DNA of 24,834 bases from Pseudaeromonas sp041441555 (GCA_041441555.1 JASDSW010000034.1:1-24834), one strand, 5' to 3'. Positions 16,153 through 23,710 are shown, counted from the first letter of the stretch. Numbers and translations are program-made. Notes: generated by a model not told the origin, from the letters alone.

Positions 16153-16195
16153 TATGATCGGCGGTTTGCGCAACTACGCGCATTCTGGCGCAAAC
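16153..16195 (+). promoter_or_regulatory. Candidate proximal rpoD promoter with 5' leader hairpin
   Basis: TATGAT (16153-16158) is a good -10, but the base positions 17 nt upstream (GTGCAA) are a poor -35. The predicted start near 16165 falls at the beginning of a perfect inverted repeat, GTTTGCGC (16164-16171) with GCGCAAAC (16188-16195). The rpoD messenger could therefore carry a 5'-terminal stem-loop, about 25 nt before the start codon. Confidence 0.4.
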
Positions 16196-16220
16196 TAGCA
16201 ACACCAACCGGATGAGTTCT

Positions 16221-18068
16221 ATGGAGCATACCCCGCAGTCGCAGCTTAAACTCCTCGTTGCCAAGGGCAAAGAACAGGGTTACCTGACCTATGCCGAGGT
16301 GAACGATCATCTGCCTCAAGATATCGTTGATTCGGATCAGATCGAAGACATTATCCAGATGATCAATGACATGGGTATTCAGGTGGTGGAAAGCGCCCCT
16401 GATGCCGATGACTTGCTCATGACTGAAACGGCACAAGATGAAGATGCCGCAGAGGCCGCAGCCCAGGTGCTGGCATCGGTAGAATCCGAAATTGGCCGCA
16501 CCACAGACCCAGTGCGCATGTACATGCGTGAGATGGGCACGGTCGAATTGCTGACCCGTGAAGGCGAAATCGACATCGCCAAGCGCATTGAAGATGGGAT
16601 CAATCAGGTTCAAAGCTCGGTTGCCGAGTATCCTGAGGCCATCACCTACCTGCTCGACCAGTACGACAAGCACGAAGCGGGTCAAATCCGTCTCGGCGAC
16701 ATCATCTCCGGCTTCGTCAATCTGGATGAAGACGATATGCCACCCACCGCCACGCACATCGGGTCTGAACTCAGCGAGGAAGAGCTCGCCGATGAAGACG
16801 AGGAGGATGACGAAGAGGAAGAAGGTGACGGCGACGACGATAGCGACGACGACGGTGGTCCGGATCCAGAAGTAGCCCGCGAAAAGTTCGCCGAGCTGCG
16901 GACCCAATCCGAGGTCACTCGCGATTCCATCAAGGCCTATGGCCGTGAAGACAGCCGGACCCAGGAAGAGATCCAGCGCCTGGCCGATGTATTCCGCCAA
17001 TTCCGTCTGGTTCCGAAACAGTTTGACCGTCTGGTCAACAACATGCGTGACATGATGGAGCGGGTCCGGGTTCAGGAACGCATCATTCTGAAGAGCTGTG
17101 TTGAACGCGCCAAGATGCCGAAGAAGAACTTCGTCTCGCTGTTTACCAACAAAGAGTCGGATCTGGCCTGGTTCAATCAGGCTCGCGCCGCAGGAAAATC
17201 CTGGTCTACCGCTCTCAGTGAGGTCGCCGAAGAGGTGGAGCGTGGCGTTGCCAAGCTGCAACAGGTCGAGGAAGAGACCGGCCTGTCCATCGCCCAAATC
17301 AAGGACATCAACCGTCGCATGAGCATCGGTGAGGCCAAGGCCCGCCGCGCCAAGAAAGAGATGGTCGAAGCCAACTTGCGTCTGGTTATTTCGATTGCCA
17401 AGAAGTACACCAACCGGGGCCTGCAGTTCCTGGATCTGATCCAGGAAGGCAACATCGGTTTGATGAAGGCTGTGGATAAATTCGAATACCGTCGCGGTTA
17501 CAAGTTCTCGACCTATGCGACCTGGTGGATCCGTCAGGCGATTACCCGCTCGATTGCCGATCAGGCTCGTACCATCCGGATCCCGGTCCACATGATCGAG
17601 ACCATCAACAAGCTGAACCGCATTTCGCGGCAGATGCTGCAAGAGATGGGGCGCGAACCGAATCCGGAAGAACTGGCCATGCGCATGGGGATGCCGGAGG
17701 ACAAGATCCGCAAGGTGCTCAAGATCGCCAAAGAGCCTATTTCGATGGAAACGCCGATCGGTGATGACGAAGACTCGCATCTGGGAGACTTCATCGAGGA
17801 CACCACCCTGGCCCTGCCGGCGGATGCCGCAACGGCAGAGAGCCTGAAGGCGGCCACTCGTGATGTCCTCGCCGGCCTGACCGCGCGCGAAGCCAAGGTC
17901 CTGCGCATGCGTTTCGGTATCGATATGAACACGGATCACACGCTCGAAGAGGTCGGCAAACAGTTCGACGTGACTCGTGAGCGTATCCGTCAGATCGAAG
18001 CCAAAGCCCTGCGTAAACTGCGTCATCCGAGCCGTTCCGAGGTGCTACGCAGCTTCCTCGACGAGTAG
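16221..18068 (+). CDS. rpoD: RNA polymerase primary sigma factor RpoD (sigma-70)
   Basis: Housekeeping sigma factor directing RNA polymerase to most promoters. The 615-residue product (E. coli 613) follows E. coli RpoD closely: region 1.1 at the N-terminus, DPVRMYMREMGTVELLTREGE for region 1.2, and a highly acidic non-conserved insert at about 186-213. Region 2 lies at about 386-454 and includes the melting segment FSTYATWWIRQAI. Region 4 has the helix-turn-helix EEVGKQFDVTRERIRQIEAK near the end. I chose the ATG at 16221 (MEHTPQSQLKLL) because it matches the family and has GGATGAG upstream; an ATG three codons earlier (16212) lacks a ribosome-binding site. Last gene of the macromolecular-synthesis operon. 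Confidence 0.98.
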   Translation: MEHTPQSQLKLLVAKGKEQGYLTYAEVNDHLPQDIVDSDQIEDIIQMINDMGIQVVESAPDADDLLMTETAQDEDAAEAAAQVLASVESEIGRTTDPVRMYMREMGTVELLTREGEIDIAKRIEDGINQVQSSVAEYPEAITYLLDQYDKHEAGQIRLGDIISGFVNLDEDDMPPTATHIGSELSEEELADEDEEDDEEEEGDGDDDSDDDGGPDPEVAREKFAELRTQSEVTRDSIKAYGREDSRTQEEIQRLADVFRQFRLVPKQFDRLVNNMRDMMERVRVQERIILKSCVERAKMPKKNFVSLFTNKESDLAWFNQARAAGKSWSTALSEVAEEVERGVAKLQQVEEETGLSIAQIKDINRRMSIGEAKARRAKKEMVEANLRLVISIAKKYTNRGLQFLDLIQEGNIGLMKAVDKFEYRRGYKFSTYATWWIRQAITRSIADQARTIRIPVHMIETINKLNRISRQMLQEMGREPNPEELAMRMGMPEDKIRKVLKIAKEPISMETPIGDDEDSHLGDFIEDTTLALPADAATAESLKAATRDVLAGLTAREAKVLRMRFGIDMNTDHTLEEVGKQFDVTRERIRQIEAKALRKLRHPSRSEVLRSFLDE

Positions 18069-18080
18069 TGAGCCGCCCGG

Positions 18081-18111
18081 CAGGTTGATGCATTTGTAGT
18101 CATCTAACCTG
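18081..18111 (+). terminator. Possible weak terminator after rpoD
   Basis: CAGGTTGATG (18081-18090) can pair with CATC-T-AACCTG (18101-18111) with one bulge, 12 nt past the rpoD stop. Only a weak TTGATAT follows, so termination may be partial and read-through into the tRNA is possible. Confidence 0.4.
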
Positions 18112-18119
18112 TTGATATC

Positions 18120-18155
18120 TGGACTATGTTGGTCAGGGTCTCTATAATCCTGACC
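18120..18155 (+). promoter_or_regulatory. Sigma-70 promoter for tRNA-Ile, overlapped by an inverted repeat
   Basis: TGGACT (18120-18125) and a perfect TATAAT (18143-18148) are spaced by 17 nt, with a start predicted near 18155, about 7 nt before the tRNA. A perfect 7-bp inverted repeat, GGTCAGG (18131-18137) and CCTGACC (18149-18155), encloses the -10 hexamer. Confidence 0.7.
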
Positions 18156-18161
18156 ACATTT

Positions 18162-18238
18162 GGCCCTTTAGCTCAGTTGGTTAGAGCAGACGACTCATAA
18201 TCGTTTGGTCGCGGGTTCAAGTCCCTCAAGGGCCACCA
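18162..18238 (+). tRNA. tRNA-Ile2 (anticodon CAT, presumed lysidine-modified)
   Basis: A complete 77-nt cloverleaf with encoded CCA: acceptor GGCCCTT/AAGGGCC, D arm GCTC/GAGC, anticodon loop CTCATAA with CAT at 18196-18198, and T loop TTCAAGT. The sequence closely resembles E. coli ileX, which also follows rpoD, so it is assigned as the AUA-reading isoleucine tRNA whose C34 becomes lysidine, rather than a methionine tRNA. The T stem GCGGG/CCCTC has one C-U mismatch at its second pair. Confidence 0.92.
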
Positions 18239-18246
18239 AATCAAAC

Positions 18247-18285
18247 AAGGACTGACAGCAGATTGTTGTCAGTCCTTTTTATTTT
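18247..18285. terminator. Bidirectional terminator after tRNA-Ile
   Basis: AAGGACTGACA (18247-18257) pairs perfectly with TGTCAGTCCTT (18267-18277) around a 9-nt loop. On the plus strand TTTATTTTT follows, a strong terminator for the tRNA. On the minus strand the following tract (TGTTTGATTT) is weaker but could end the norVW run of genes that converges here. Confidence 0.88.
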
Positions 18286-18317
18286 TGCGCGATGCCACCC
18301 CAGCCGTTGGCGACGAA

Positions 18318-18878
18318 CTAGCAACCAGCAGGCTTGTGGAAATGCAGCAGGTAGTGATCCGGGCAGGTCTGCAGATCCAGCTCATCCACCACAAAACCGG
18401 CCTGTTGCACTTCGGCTCGGGCTTGCGTCGGTGACACAGCGGCCTGAGCCCCCTTGAAATCCACCAACAAGCCCCGGGTCTGTTGCCCCATTTGGGCCAA
18501 CAGCCGACGGAGAAACACCTCCCGCTCCTGAATGAAGCGGTAAACATTGGCCAAAAACACCCAGTCTGGTATCTCCGGCAAGCAGGGATCACAGACCCGA
18601 CTCAGATGCACCGAGACATTGGCCAATCCCTCGCGCGCAAAACGCTGCTGCATATGCGCCACCATATTGGGCTCACAATCGATGGCATGCACACATCCGC
18701 CGGAGAGAGTGAGAGCAAATAGCCGCGAAAAATAGCCGGTCCCAGCACCGATATCGGCCACCACCATCTCCGGTTGCAGCGCCATGCGCTGCAAGATGGC
18801 CGAACTTTTTTGCCATTGCTCGCGATCCTCGGCATCAAAAATAAAACTCAGACGAGCCGGTTCGGCAAAACTGACCAT
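18318..18878 (-). CDS. Class I SAM-dependent methyltransferase at the end of the norVW run
   Basis: Predicted cytoplasmic methyltransferase of 186 residues; substrate unknown. Motif I, VVADIGAGTGYFSRLF (39-54), is a clear SAM-binding loop (D42, G44, G46, G48), followed by an acidic residue at the end of strand two (D67). The ATG at 18876-18878 is preceded by GGAGGA at ideal spacing. A longer open frame to 19082 overlaps the upstream gene and encodes low-complexity sequence, so it is rejected. It lies 22 nt after the DUF1971 gene on the same strand, last in a run starting at norV. The N-terminal half resembles UbiE-like methyltransferases more than the compact E. coli TehB. No membrane segment or signal peptide is visible. 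Confidence 0.8.
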   Translation of the reverse strand: MVSFAEPARLSFIFDAEDREQWQKSSAILQRMALQPEMVVADIGAGTGYFSRLFALTLSGGCVHAIDCEPNMVAHMQQRFAREGLANVSVHLSRVCDPCLPEIPDWVFLANVYRFIQEREVFLRRLLAQMGQQTRGLLVDFKGAQAAVSPTQARAEVQQAGFVVDELDLQTCPDHYLLHFHKPAGC

Positions 18879-18900
18879 AGATCCTCCAGAGGTGACGACA

Positions 18901-19242
18901 TCAACTCTTACGACTGTGAAAGAGTGGCTGACTTGAGTCGGTCTGCTCGGCCCAAAAGTGGATATTGAAACGGGCATCATCGGAAAGTTCGACCCGGTGC
19001 CAATACTGAGGCGGGCTGGTGGCAAACTCTCCGGCCGAGATGACGAGCTTGATCTCGGGCTCCTCGGCCTGTTCATTGGCAAAGCCGTAGTAGGTGACGG
19101 TTCCCTCCATCACGCACAGTTGACCAAAGACTCCAGTTGCCGTGTTGTGATGGCTGAGCAGGGCCGCAGGAACATTCTCGCGAGTGAAGAATGGCGTTGA
19201 GCGACGCACCACCCAGTGCGCGGGGATCTGTTGTAATGACAT
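18901..19242 (-). CDS. DUF1971 (TehB/YeaR-like) domain protein
   Basis: A 113-residue cytoplasmic protein consisting of a single TehB/YeaR-like domain, probably cupin-shaped. It aligns by eye with E. coli YeaR: IPAHWVVRRSTPFFTRENVPA near the start, VMEGTVTYYGFANEQAEEP in the middle, and GEFATSPPQYWHRVE followed by FNIHFW near the end. In E. coli, yeaR is induced by nitrate and nitric oxide (NarL, NsrR), and the same domain forms the N-terminus of some TehB tellurite-resistance proteins. The biochemical function is not known. The ATG at 19240-19242 has AAGGAG upstream. It is 68 nt after norW and 22 nt before a methyltransferase, suggesting NO-dependent co-expression. Confidence 0.85.
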   Translation of the reverse strand: MSLQQIPAHWVVRRSTPFFTRENVPAALLSHHNTATGVFGQLCVMEGTVTYYGFANEQAEEPEIKLVISAGEFATSPPQYWHRVELSDDARFNIHFWAEQTDSSQPLFHSRKS

Positions 19243-19310
19243 GGTAGAACTCCTTCAAGGTCGATAGGCAGGCGGCAGGCGGCAATCCGCGTTCCCGCAC
19301 CGCCCTGAAA

Positions 19311-20459
19311 CTAATGAACCAGCTCGCGCAGCAGAGGAAATGCCGACGCCATCTGATCGCCGCCAACGACGAAACCACTTAGTCGACCACCCAACTCCCG
19401 CGCCTCGGCCACCAGGCCGAGTTGGTGCCAGCGACACTGCCAATGGAGATCCTCGCCCCTCGTTCGTCCCGCCAGTTGCATCGGATAGAGTGGAGTCTTG
19501 ATCTTGACGAGCAACGGCGGCAGAACCAGCGGCGTCGGGCAACCGAGCAGCGTTTTTGCCAGCGCATTGGCGCCCAGAGCGATCGGTTGCAAGAATGGCA
19601 GCAATCGCTCCTGCCACTCGGCACAATCCCCCAGCGCAAAGATGGCAGGATCTGAGGTTCGCAAACACTCATCGACACGGATGCCCCGCCCCACCGCCAG
19701 TCCGGCATCTGTCGCCAGCATCGTATTGGCACATAAGCCAATCGCCACCAGTACCAGATCCGGCTCACGTTGCGTACCACTCGAGAGTGTCACCTGTACC
19801 CGATTCGGCGAGTTTTCCGATGGATGAGGAGCAATCTCCGCGATGGCCTGCCCCAGCAGCAGCTCGATGCCTTGCTGGCGCAACGCTTGGTGCAGCGGCT
19901 GACTCAGGAACTCCGGCAGCAAAGCGCTCAATGGAGCGTCAGCCAAATCCACCAACGTGACCTGTCGGTTGTCGCTCGCCATATCCATGGCTAGTTCGCA
20001 ACCAATCAGACCGGCCCCCAGTATCATGATGCGCGAGGCCTGCCGTAGCCGCTCTTCGATACCGGCATATTCCTGCAGGCTGTTGAGCGATACCAAGAAC
20101 TCGGCGCCTGGGAAGTCCGGCCGCATCGCGGTGGCGCCAGTCGCCAGCACCAACTGGCCATAAGCGAATTCGCCTGCCGAGGTCACGACAATCTGACGTT
20201 GCCGATCGATGCTCAACACGGGACACTCGGAATGCAGCGTGATGCGCTGCTGCTCGGCGAAATCGGCGCCGGGCTGACGGATCATCGACCGTGCCGAGCT
20301 CTGCCGACTCACGACATGACTCAGATCCGGCTTGTTGTACTCATCCCCCGCATCGGCGGTGATGAGCCGGATCGGCTGTTCGACATCCAGTCGGCGCAGG
20401 CACTTGATCAGCTGTTGGGCCGCAAAACCGCTGCCAATCACTACAATCTCATTGCTCAT
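19311..20459 (-). CDS. norW: NADH:flavorubredoxin reductase NorW
   Basis: Flavoprotein that passes electrons from NADH to the rubredoxin domain of NorV, allowing NO reduction to N2O in the cytoplasm. The 382-residue product follows E. coli NorW (377): an FAD-binding VVIGSGFAAQQL (6-17), the DEYNKPDLSHVVSR segment, an NAD-binding GAGLIG (148-153), and a second FAD motif ALGDCAEW near 285. The ATG at 20457-20459 overlaps the norV stop as ATGA, so translation is coupled. An upstream in-frame codon at 20480 would extend into norV and lacks homologue support. Confidence 0.96.
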   Translation of the reverse strand: MSNEIVVIGSGFAAQQLIKCLRRLDVEQPIRLITADAGDEYNKPDLSHVVSRQSSARSMIRQPGADFAEQQRITLHSECPVLSIDRQRQIVVTSAGEFAYGQLVLATGATAMRPDFPGAEFLVSLNSLQEYAGIEERLRQASRIMILGAGLIGCELAMDMASDNRQVTLVDLADAPLSALLPEFLSQPLHQALRQQGIELLLGQAIAEIAPHPSENSPNRVQVTLSSGTQREPDLVLVAIGLCANTMLATDAGLAVGRGIRVDECLRTSDPAIFALGDCAEWQERLLPFLQPIALGANALAKTLLGCPTPLVLPPLLVKIKTPLYPMQLAGRTRGEDLHWQCRWHQLGLVAEARELGGRLSGFVVGGDQMASAFPLLRELVH

Positions 20460-21928
20460 GCCATCACCCTGTCGCCACAAGGTTCAAAAACCTCTTTGCC
20501 GATGCCACAGCCAGGGCAGAGGAAGCTATCCGGAACCGCCGACCAAGGCGTGCCCACAGCCACCAACTGGTCCGGCTCCCCACGCTCCGGATCGTAGATC
20601 CACTGGCAGACGGTGCAAACCATAGGAGGTTCTGCATCGCTTGGCGCCGCCCCCGCCGGCGGTATCGGTGATGAACCCACCGACCTCGGCAGGCGCTCGG
20701 TCATCTCGGACGTTTGCAAAGAGCGCAGCGGATGCAACGCCCACTGCCGCGCCAACTGCCGCCCCTGCTCCCGGCACTCGGCCAGGGCCACTCCATCGGG
20801 CCGCCACTTGCTCTTGAGCGAGGGGCTGATATCAAAGCCAGCATCCATCAGGCGGGTCTGAATGCGATCCACGGCCCCACCAGTCCAACCATAGCTACCG
20901 AACGCCGAGGCCCGCTTGTTGCGAAAACGCAGACCGGTGATCTCTTCAAGCATGCCAGCTACTTTGGGCATCATGACATTGTTCATGGTTGAAGAGCCGA
21001 CCAGGATCCCCTTAGAGCGGAATACCTGGGCAAGAATTTCATTCTTGTCATGGCGAGCCACATTGAAGATCTTTACCGCCACACCTGGATCCACTTCGTG
21101 GATCCCTTGGGCGATCGCATCGGCCATCATGCGCGTATTGTTCGACATCGAATCATAGAAAATGGTGATTCGATCTTCCTGGTACTGATTGGCCCAGGCC
21201 AGGTACTGCTCGATGATCTGCGTCGGGCGGTCACGCCACACCACGCCGTGCGAGGTTGCCACCATCTCCAGAGGCAGATTAAACGCCAAAACTTCCTGGA
21301 TCTTGGCCTGCACCAAGGGACTAAATGGGGTGAGGATATTGGCGTAATAGCGCAGACACTGCTCCATCAGCTCATGTTGATCCACTTCATCATTGAAGAG
21401 GTGTTCATCGCAATAGTGCTGCCCGAAGGCATCGTTGCTGAACAACACCGCATCTCCCGTCAGATAAGTCATCATGCTGTCGGGCCAATGCAACATCGGC
21501 GTTTCAATAAACACCAGCTGTTTGCCATGACCGATGTCGAGGGAGTCGCCAGTCTTGACCGGCCGGAAATTCCACTCTGGATGGTGATGATGCCCGGTGA
21601 TCGAATCGAGGGCATTGGCGGTGCAATAGATGGGCGTGCCCGGAATGTGGGCCATGAGCTCGGATAAGGCCCCCGCATGATCCTCTTCGGCGTGATTGAT
21701 GACGATGTAGTCAATCTCGTGAAGATCAATCTCGGCCGCCAGGGCCTGCACAAATTCCCGACTGAAATGGTGATCCACGGTATCGATCAGCACATTTTTC
21801 TCTTCGCGGATGAGGTAGCTGTTGTAGCTGGTGCCCTTGGCCGTGTGATATTCAGTGCCGTGGAACTCCCGCACCTCCCAATCGCGCTGCCCAACCCAGT
21901 GGATATTGTTTTTGACATGAATGGCCAT
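20456..21928 (-). CDS. norV: Anaerobic nitric oxide reductase flavorubredoxin NorV
   Basis: Soluble enzyme that reduces NO to N2O under low oxygen. The 490-residue product has the three expected parts. A metallo-beta-lactamase-like diiron domain carries H79, E81, D83 and H84 (HAEEDHAG). A flavodoxin domain starts near RITIFYDSMSNNTRMMADAI (about 255). A C-terminal rubredoxin domain has C438, C441, C471 and C474. It is very like E. coli NorV (479); the linker before rubredoxin is somewhat longer and proline-rich. The ATG at 21926-21928 has AAAGGA upstream; a TTG seven codons earlier is possible but unneeded. It is the first gene behind the predicted sigma-54 promoter. Confidence 0.97.
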   Translation of the reverse strand: MAIHVKNNIHWVGQRDWEVREFHGTEYHTAKGTSYNSYLIREEKNVLIDTVDHHFSREFVQALAAEIDLHEIDYIVINHAEEDHAGALSELMAHIPGTPIYCTANALDSITGHHHHPEWNFRPVKTGDSLDIGHGKQLVFIETPMLHWPDSMMTYLTGDAVLFSNDAFGQHYCDEHLFNDEVDQHELMEQCLRYYANILTPFSPLVQAKIQEVLAFNLPLEMVATSHGVVWRDRPTQIIEQYLAWANQYQEDRITIFYDSMSNNTRMMADAIAQGIHEVDPGVAVKIFNVARHDKNEILAQVFRSKGILVGSSTMNNVMMPKVAGMLEEITGLRFRNKRASAFGSYGWTGGAVDRIQTRLMDAGFDISPSLKSKWRPDGVALAECREQGRQLARQWALHPLRSLQTSEMTERLPRSVGSSPIPPAGAAPSDAEPPMVCTVCQWIYDPERGEPDQLVAVGTPWSAVPDSFLCPGCGIGKEVFEPCGDRVMA

Positions 21929-21973
21929 ACTGATGATTCCTTTGTGCAATCGCCAACGAGTAATGAATTGGTT

Positions 21974-21991
21974 ATTGCACTCCGCATGCCA
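21974..21991 (-). promoter_or_regulatory. Sigma-54 promoter for norVW
   Basis: On the minus strand TGGCAT-N5-GTGCAA gives GG (complement of 21989-21990) and GC (complement of 21977-21978) separated by exactly 10 nt, as in -24/-12 promoters. Transcription would start near 21965, about 37 nt before norV. The AT-rich stretch at 21991-22034 separates it from the NorR sites and could bind IHF, though I see no full IHF consensus. Confidence 0.85.
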
Positions 21992-22034
21992 ATATTTATC
22001 CTATTGTTTTTTATCGATTTTATTTTTATTGATT

Positions 22035-22090
22035 GTCATTTTGACAGTTGCTAAATATAGTCATAATCACAGCAACACTGTCATTTGGAC
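22035..22090. promoter_or_regulatory. Three NorR-type enhancer sites
   Basis: Three GT-N7-AC elements lie in a row: GTCATTTTGAC (22035-22045), GTCATAATCAC (22060-22070) and GTCATTTGGAC (22080-22090). Their centres are 25 and 20 bp apart. The E. coli norR-norV region likewise has three GT-N7-AC NorR sites needed for activation through sigma-54. The third ends 5 nt before the norR start codon. Confidence 0.85.
22041..22069 (+). promoter_or_regulatory. Candidate sigma-70 promoter for norR
   Basis: A perfect TTGACA (22041-22046) is followed by TAATCA after 17 nt (22064-22069), or by CATAAT after 15 nt (22062-22067). The -35 overlaps NorR site 1 and the -10 overlaps NorR site 2, so NorR binding would be expected to repress its own gene. 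Confidence 0.5.
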
Positions 22091-22095
22091 AATCC

Positions 22096-23628
22096 ATGAT
22101 CTCGATCGATAGCTTGGCGCGTATCCCCCTCGACCTGCAGTTGGGAATTTCTCACCAGGATCGCTTTCATCGCTTAATTCGCAGTGTGCGCGAGCTACTG
22201 CACTCCGATGCGTCAGCCCTCCTGCGCTACGAGGCTGGACAATTTGTCCCGCTCGCCATCGACGGTCTGATGCAGGATGTGCTGGGGCGCCGCTTCCGAT
22301 TGACGTCTCATCCACGACTGGAGGCGATAGCACGCGCTGGCGATGTGGTACGCTTTCCTGCCGATAGTTCGTTACCAGACCCCTATGACGGACTGATCCC
22401 CGAGCAGGGCGAGCTGAAGGTGCATGCCTGCATCGGATTGCCACTTTTCTCCGATCAGACGCTCATCGGGGCTCTGACCATCGATGGCCTGGATCCGGCG
22501 CAATTCGATGCCATCAACGATGAAGAGTTACGGTTGGTCGGTACCTTGGCTGCCGCCGCGCTCAACAACGCGTTACTGCTGGAACGGCTCGCCCGCCAGA
22601 GTGAGGTACCCTTCTCTCGACCAGAACCCAATGGCGCAGAGCAGCCGGAGATGATTGGCCACTCACCCGCCATGATCCAACTCCGACATGAGGTTGCAGT
22701 AGTCGCCAGTTCTGAGCTCAACGTGCTCATTCTCGGAGAGACCGGCGTCGGCAAGGAGCTGATCGCCAGAGCGGTACACCAAGGTTCATCGCGGGCCCAT
22801 AAGCCACTCATCTATCTCAATTGTGCGGCCTTACCGGAATCTGTCGCCGAGAGTGAACTGTTCGGTCATGTCAAGGGCGCTTTCACCGGAGCCATCCACC
22901 ATAGAGCCGGAAAATTCGAACTTGCCGATGAAGGCACCCTCTTTTTGGATGAGATTGGTGAGTTGTCGTTGTCACTCCAAGCCAAATTGCTCCGAGTCTT
23001 GCAATATGGCGACCTGCAACGCATTGGCGATGACACGCCGCTCAAGGTCAATGTCCGGATCCTGTCTGCCACCAATCGGGATCTGAAACAGGCAGTGCTC
23101 GAGGGGCAGTTTCGCGCCGATCTCTATCACCGGCTCAGCGTATTTCCGATCCATGCGCCGGCACTGCGCGAACGAATGGGCGATATTCCGCTGTTGGCGG
23201 GCTATTTCTGCGAACGCTGCCGAGTAACATTGGGACTTGAACGTCTCAGCATCCATCCATCAACCCTGCAGTTGCTCAGTCGCCATGATTGGCCAGGGAA
23301 CGTGAGAGAGCTGGAACACGCCATTCACCGGGCAGCGGTACTAGCACGCGCCGAGCAGGGCACCCAGAGTCCGCTCCTGCAGCCTCATCACTTCAATCTG
23401 GGAAGTACTGCAGCAACGCACGTTCCTCAGGAGGCAGGAACAGCTGCCATCCAGGCTCAATCCTTCAACGAAGTTGGATTAAGGGCGGCGACCGAGGAGT
23501 TCCAGCGAAATCTGATCCGTCAGGCTTTCGAAGCCTCGGGTGGCAATTGGGCGGCGACAGCCCGTTATCTAGCCATGGATACCGCCAATCTGCATCGATT
23601 GGCCAAGCGGTTGGGCTGTAAGCCCTGA
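22096..23628 (+). CDS. norR: Nitric oxide-responsive sigma-54 activator NorR
   Basis: Enhancer-binding protein that switches on norVW when NO binds its iron centre. The 510-residue product has three domains. The N-terminal GAF domain keeps residues matching the proposed E. coli iron ligands, shifted by one: R74, D95, D98, H110, C112 and D130. The AAA+ domain has Walker A GETGVGK (214-220), the sigma-54-contacting GAFTGA (261-266) and Walker B TLFLDE (281-286). A C-terminal Fis-type helix-turn-helix (NWAATARYLAMDTANLHRLAKRLG) ends the protein. I chose the ATG at 22096 because it aligns with E. coli NorR; the frame is open 16 codons further, through the operator sites. The ribosome-binding site is weak. 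It is divergent from norV. Confidence 0.97.
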   Translation: MISIDSLARIPLDLQLGISHQDRFHRLIRSVRELLHSDASALLRYEAGQFVPLAIDGLMQDVLGRRFRLTSHPRLEAIARAGDVVRFPADSSLPDPYDGLIPEQGELKVHACIGLPLFSDQTLIGALTIDGLDPAQFDAINDEELRLVGTLAAAALNNALLLERLARQSEVPFSRPEPNGAEQPEMIGHSPAMIQLRHEVAVVASSELNVLILGETGVGKELIARAVHQGSSRAHKPLIYLNCAALPESVAESELFGHVKGAFTGAIHHRAGKFELADEGTLFLDEIGELSLSLQAKLLRVLQYGDLQRIGDDTPLKVNVRILSATNRDLKQAVLEGQFRADLYHRLSVFPIHAPALRERMGDIPLLAGYFCERCRVTLGLERLSIHPSTLQLLSRHDWPGNVRELEHAIHRAAVLARAEQGTQSPLLQPHHFNLGSTAATHVPQEAGTAAIQAQSFNEVGLRAATEEFQRNLIRQAFEASGGNWAATARYLAMDTANLHRLAKRLGCKP

Positions 23629-23666
23629 TGAGCAGGGAGAGCAGAGACTACAAACAACGCAAAAAC

Positions 23667-23692
23667 AAAAGGCCCATCAAATGGGCCTTTTC
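23667..23692. terminator. Bidirectional terminator after norR
   Basis: AAAAGGCCCAT (23667-23677) pairs perfectly with ATGGGCCTTTT (23681-23691) around a 3-nt loop. It provides a GC stem and U-run for norR on the plus strand. On the minus strand TTTTGTTTTTG follows, which suits the convergent lipoprotein gene. Confidence 0.9.
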
Positions 23693-23710
23693 TAACCAAA
23701 CTAGCGCAGC

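Noticed and set aside
16149..18026. 625-codon open frame antisense to rpoD
   Set aside because: rpoD is unmistakable on the other strand. The antisense product has no recognisable motif and no ribosome-binding site was found.
18879..19082. N-terminal extension of the methyltransferase
   Set aside because: The extension overlaps the DUF1971 gene, is Ser/Pro/Arg-rich, and the internal ATG at 18878 has a near-perfect ribosome-binding site.
22048..22095. N-terminal extension of norR
   Set aside because: It would be encoded by the NorR operator sites, and the ATG at 22096 aligns with E. coli NorR.
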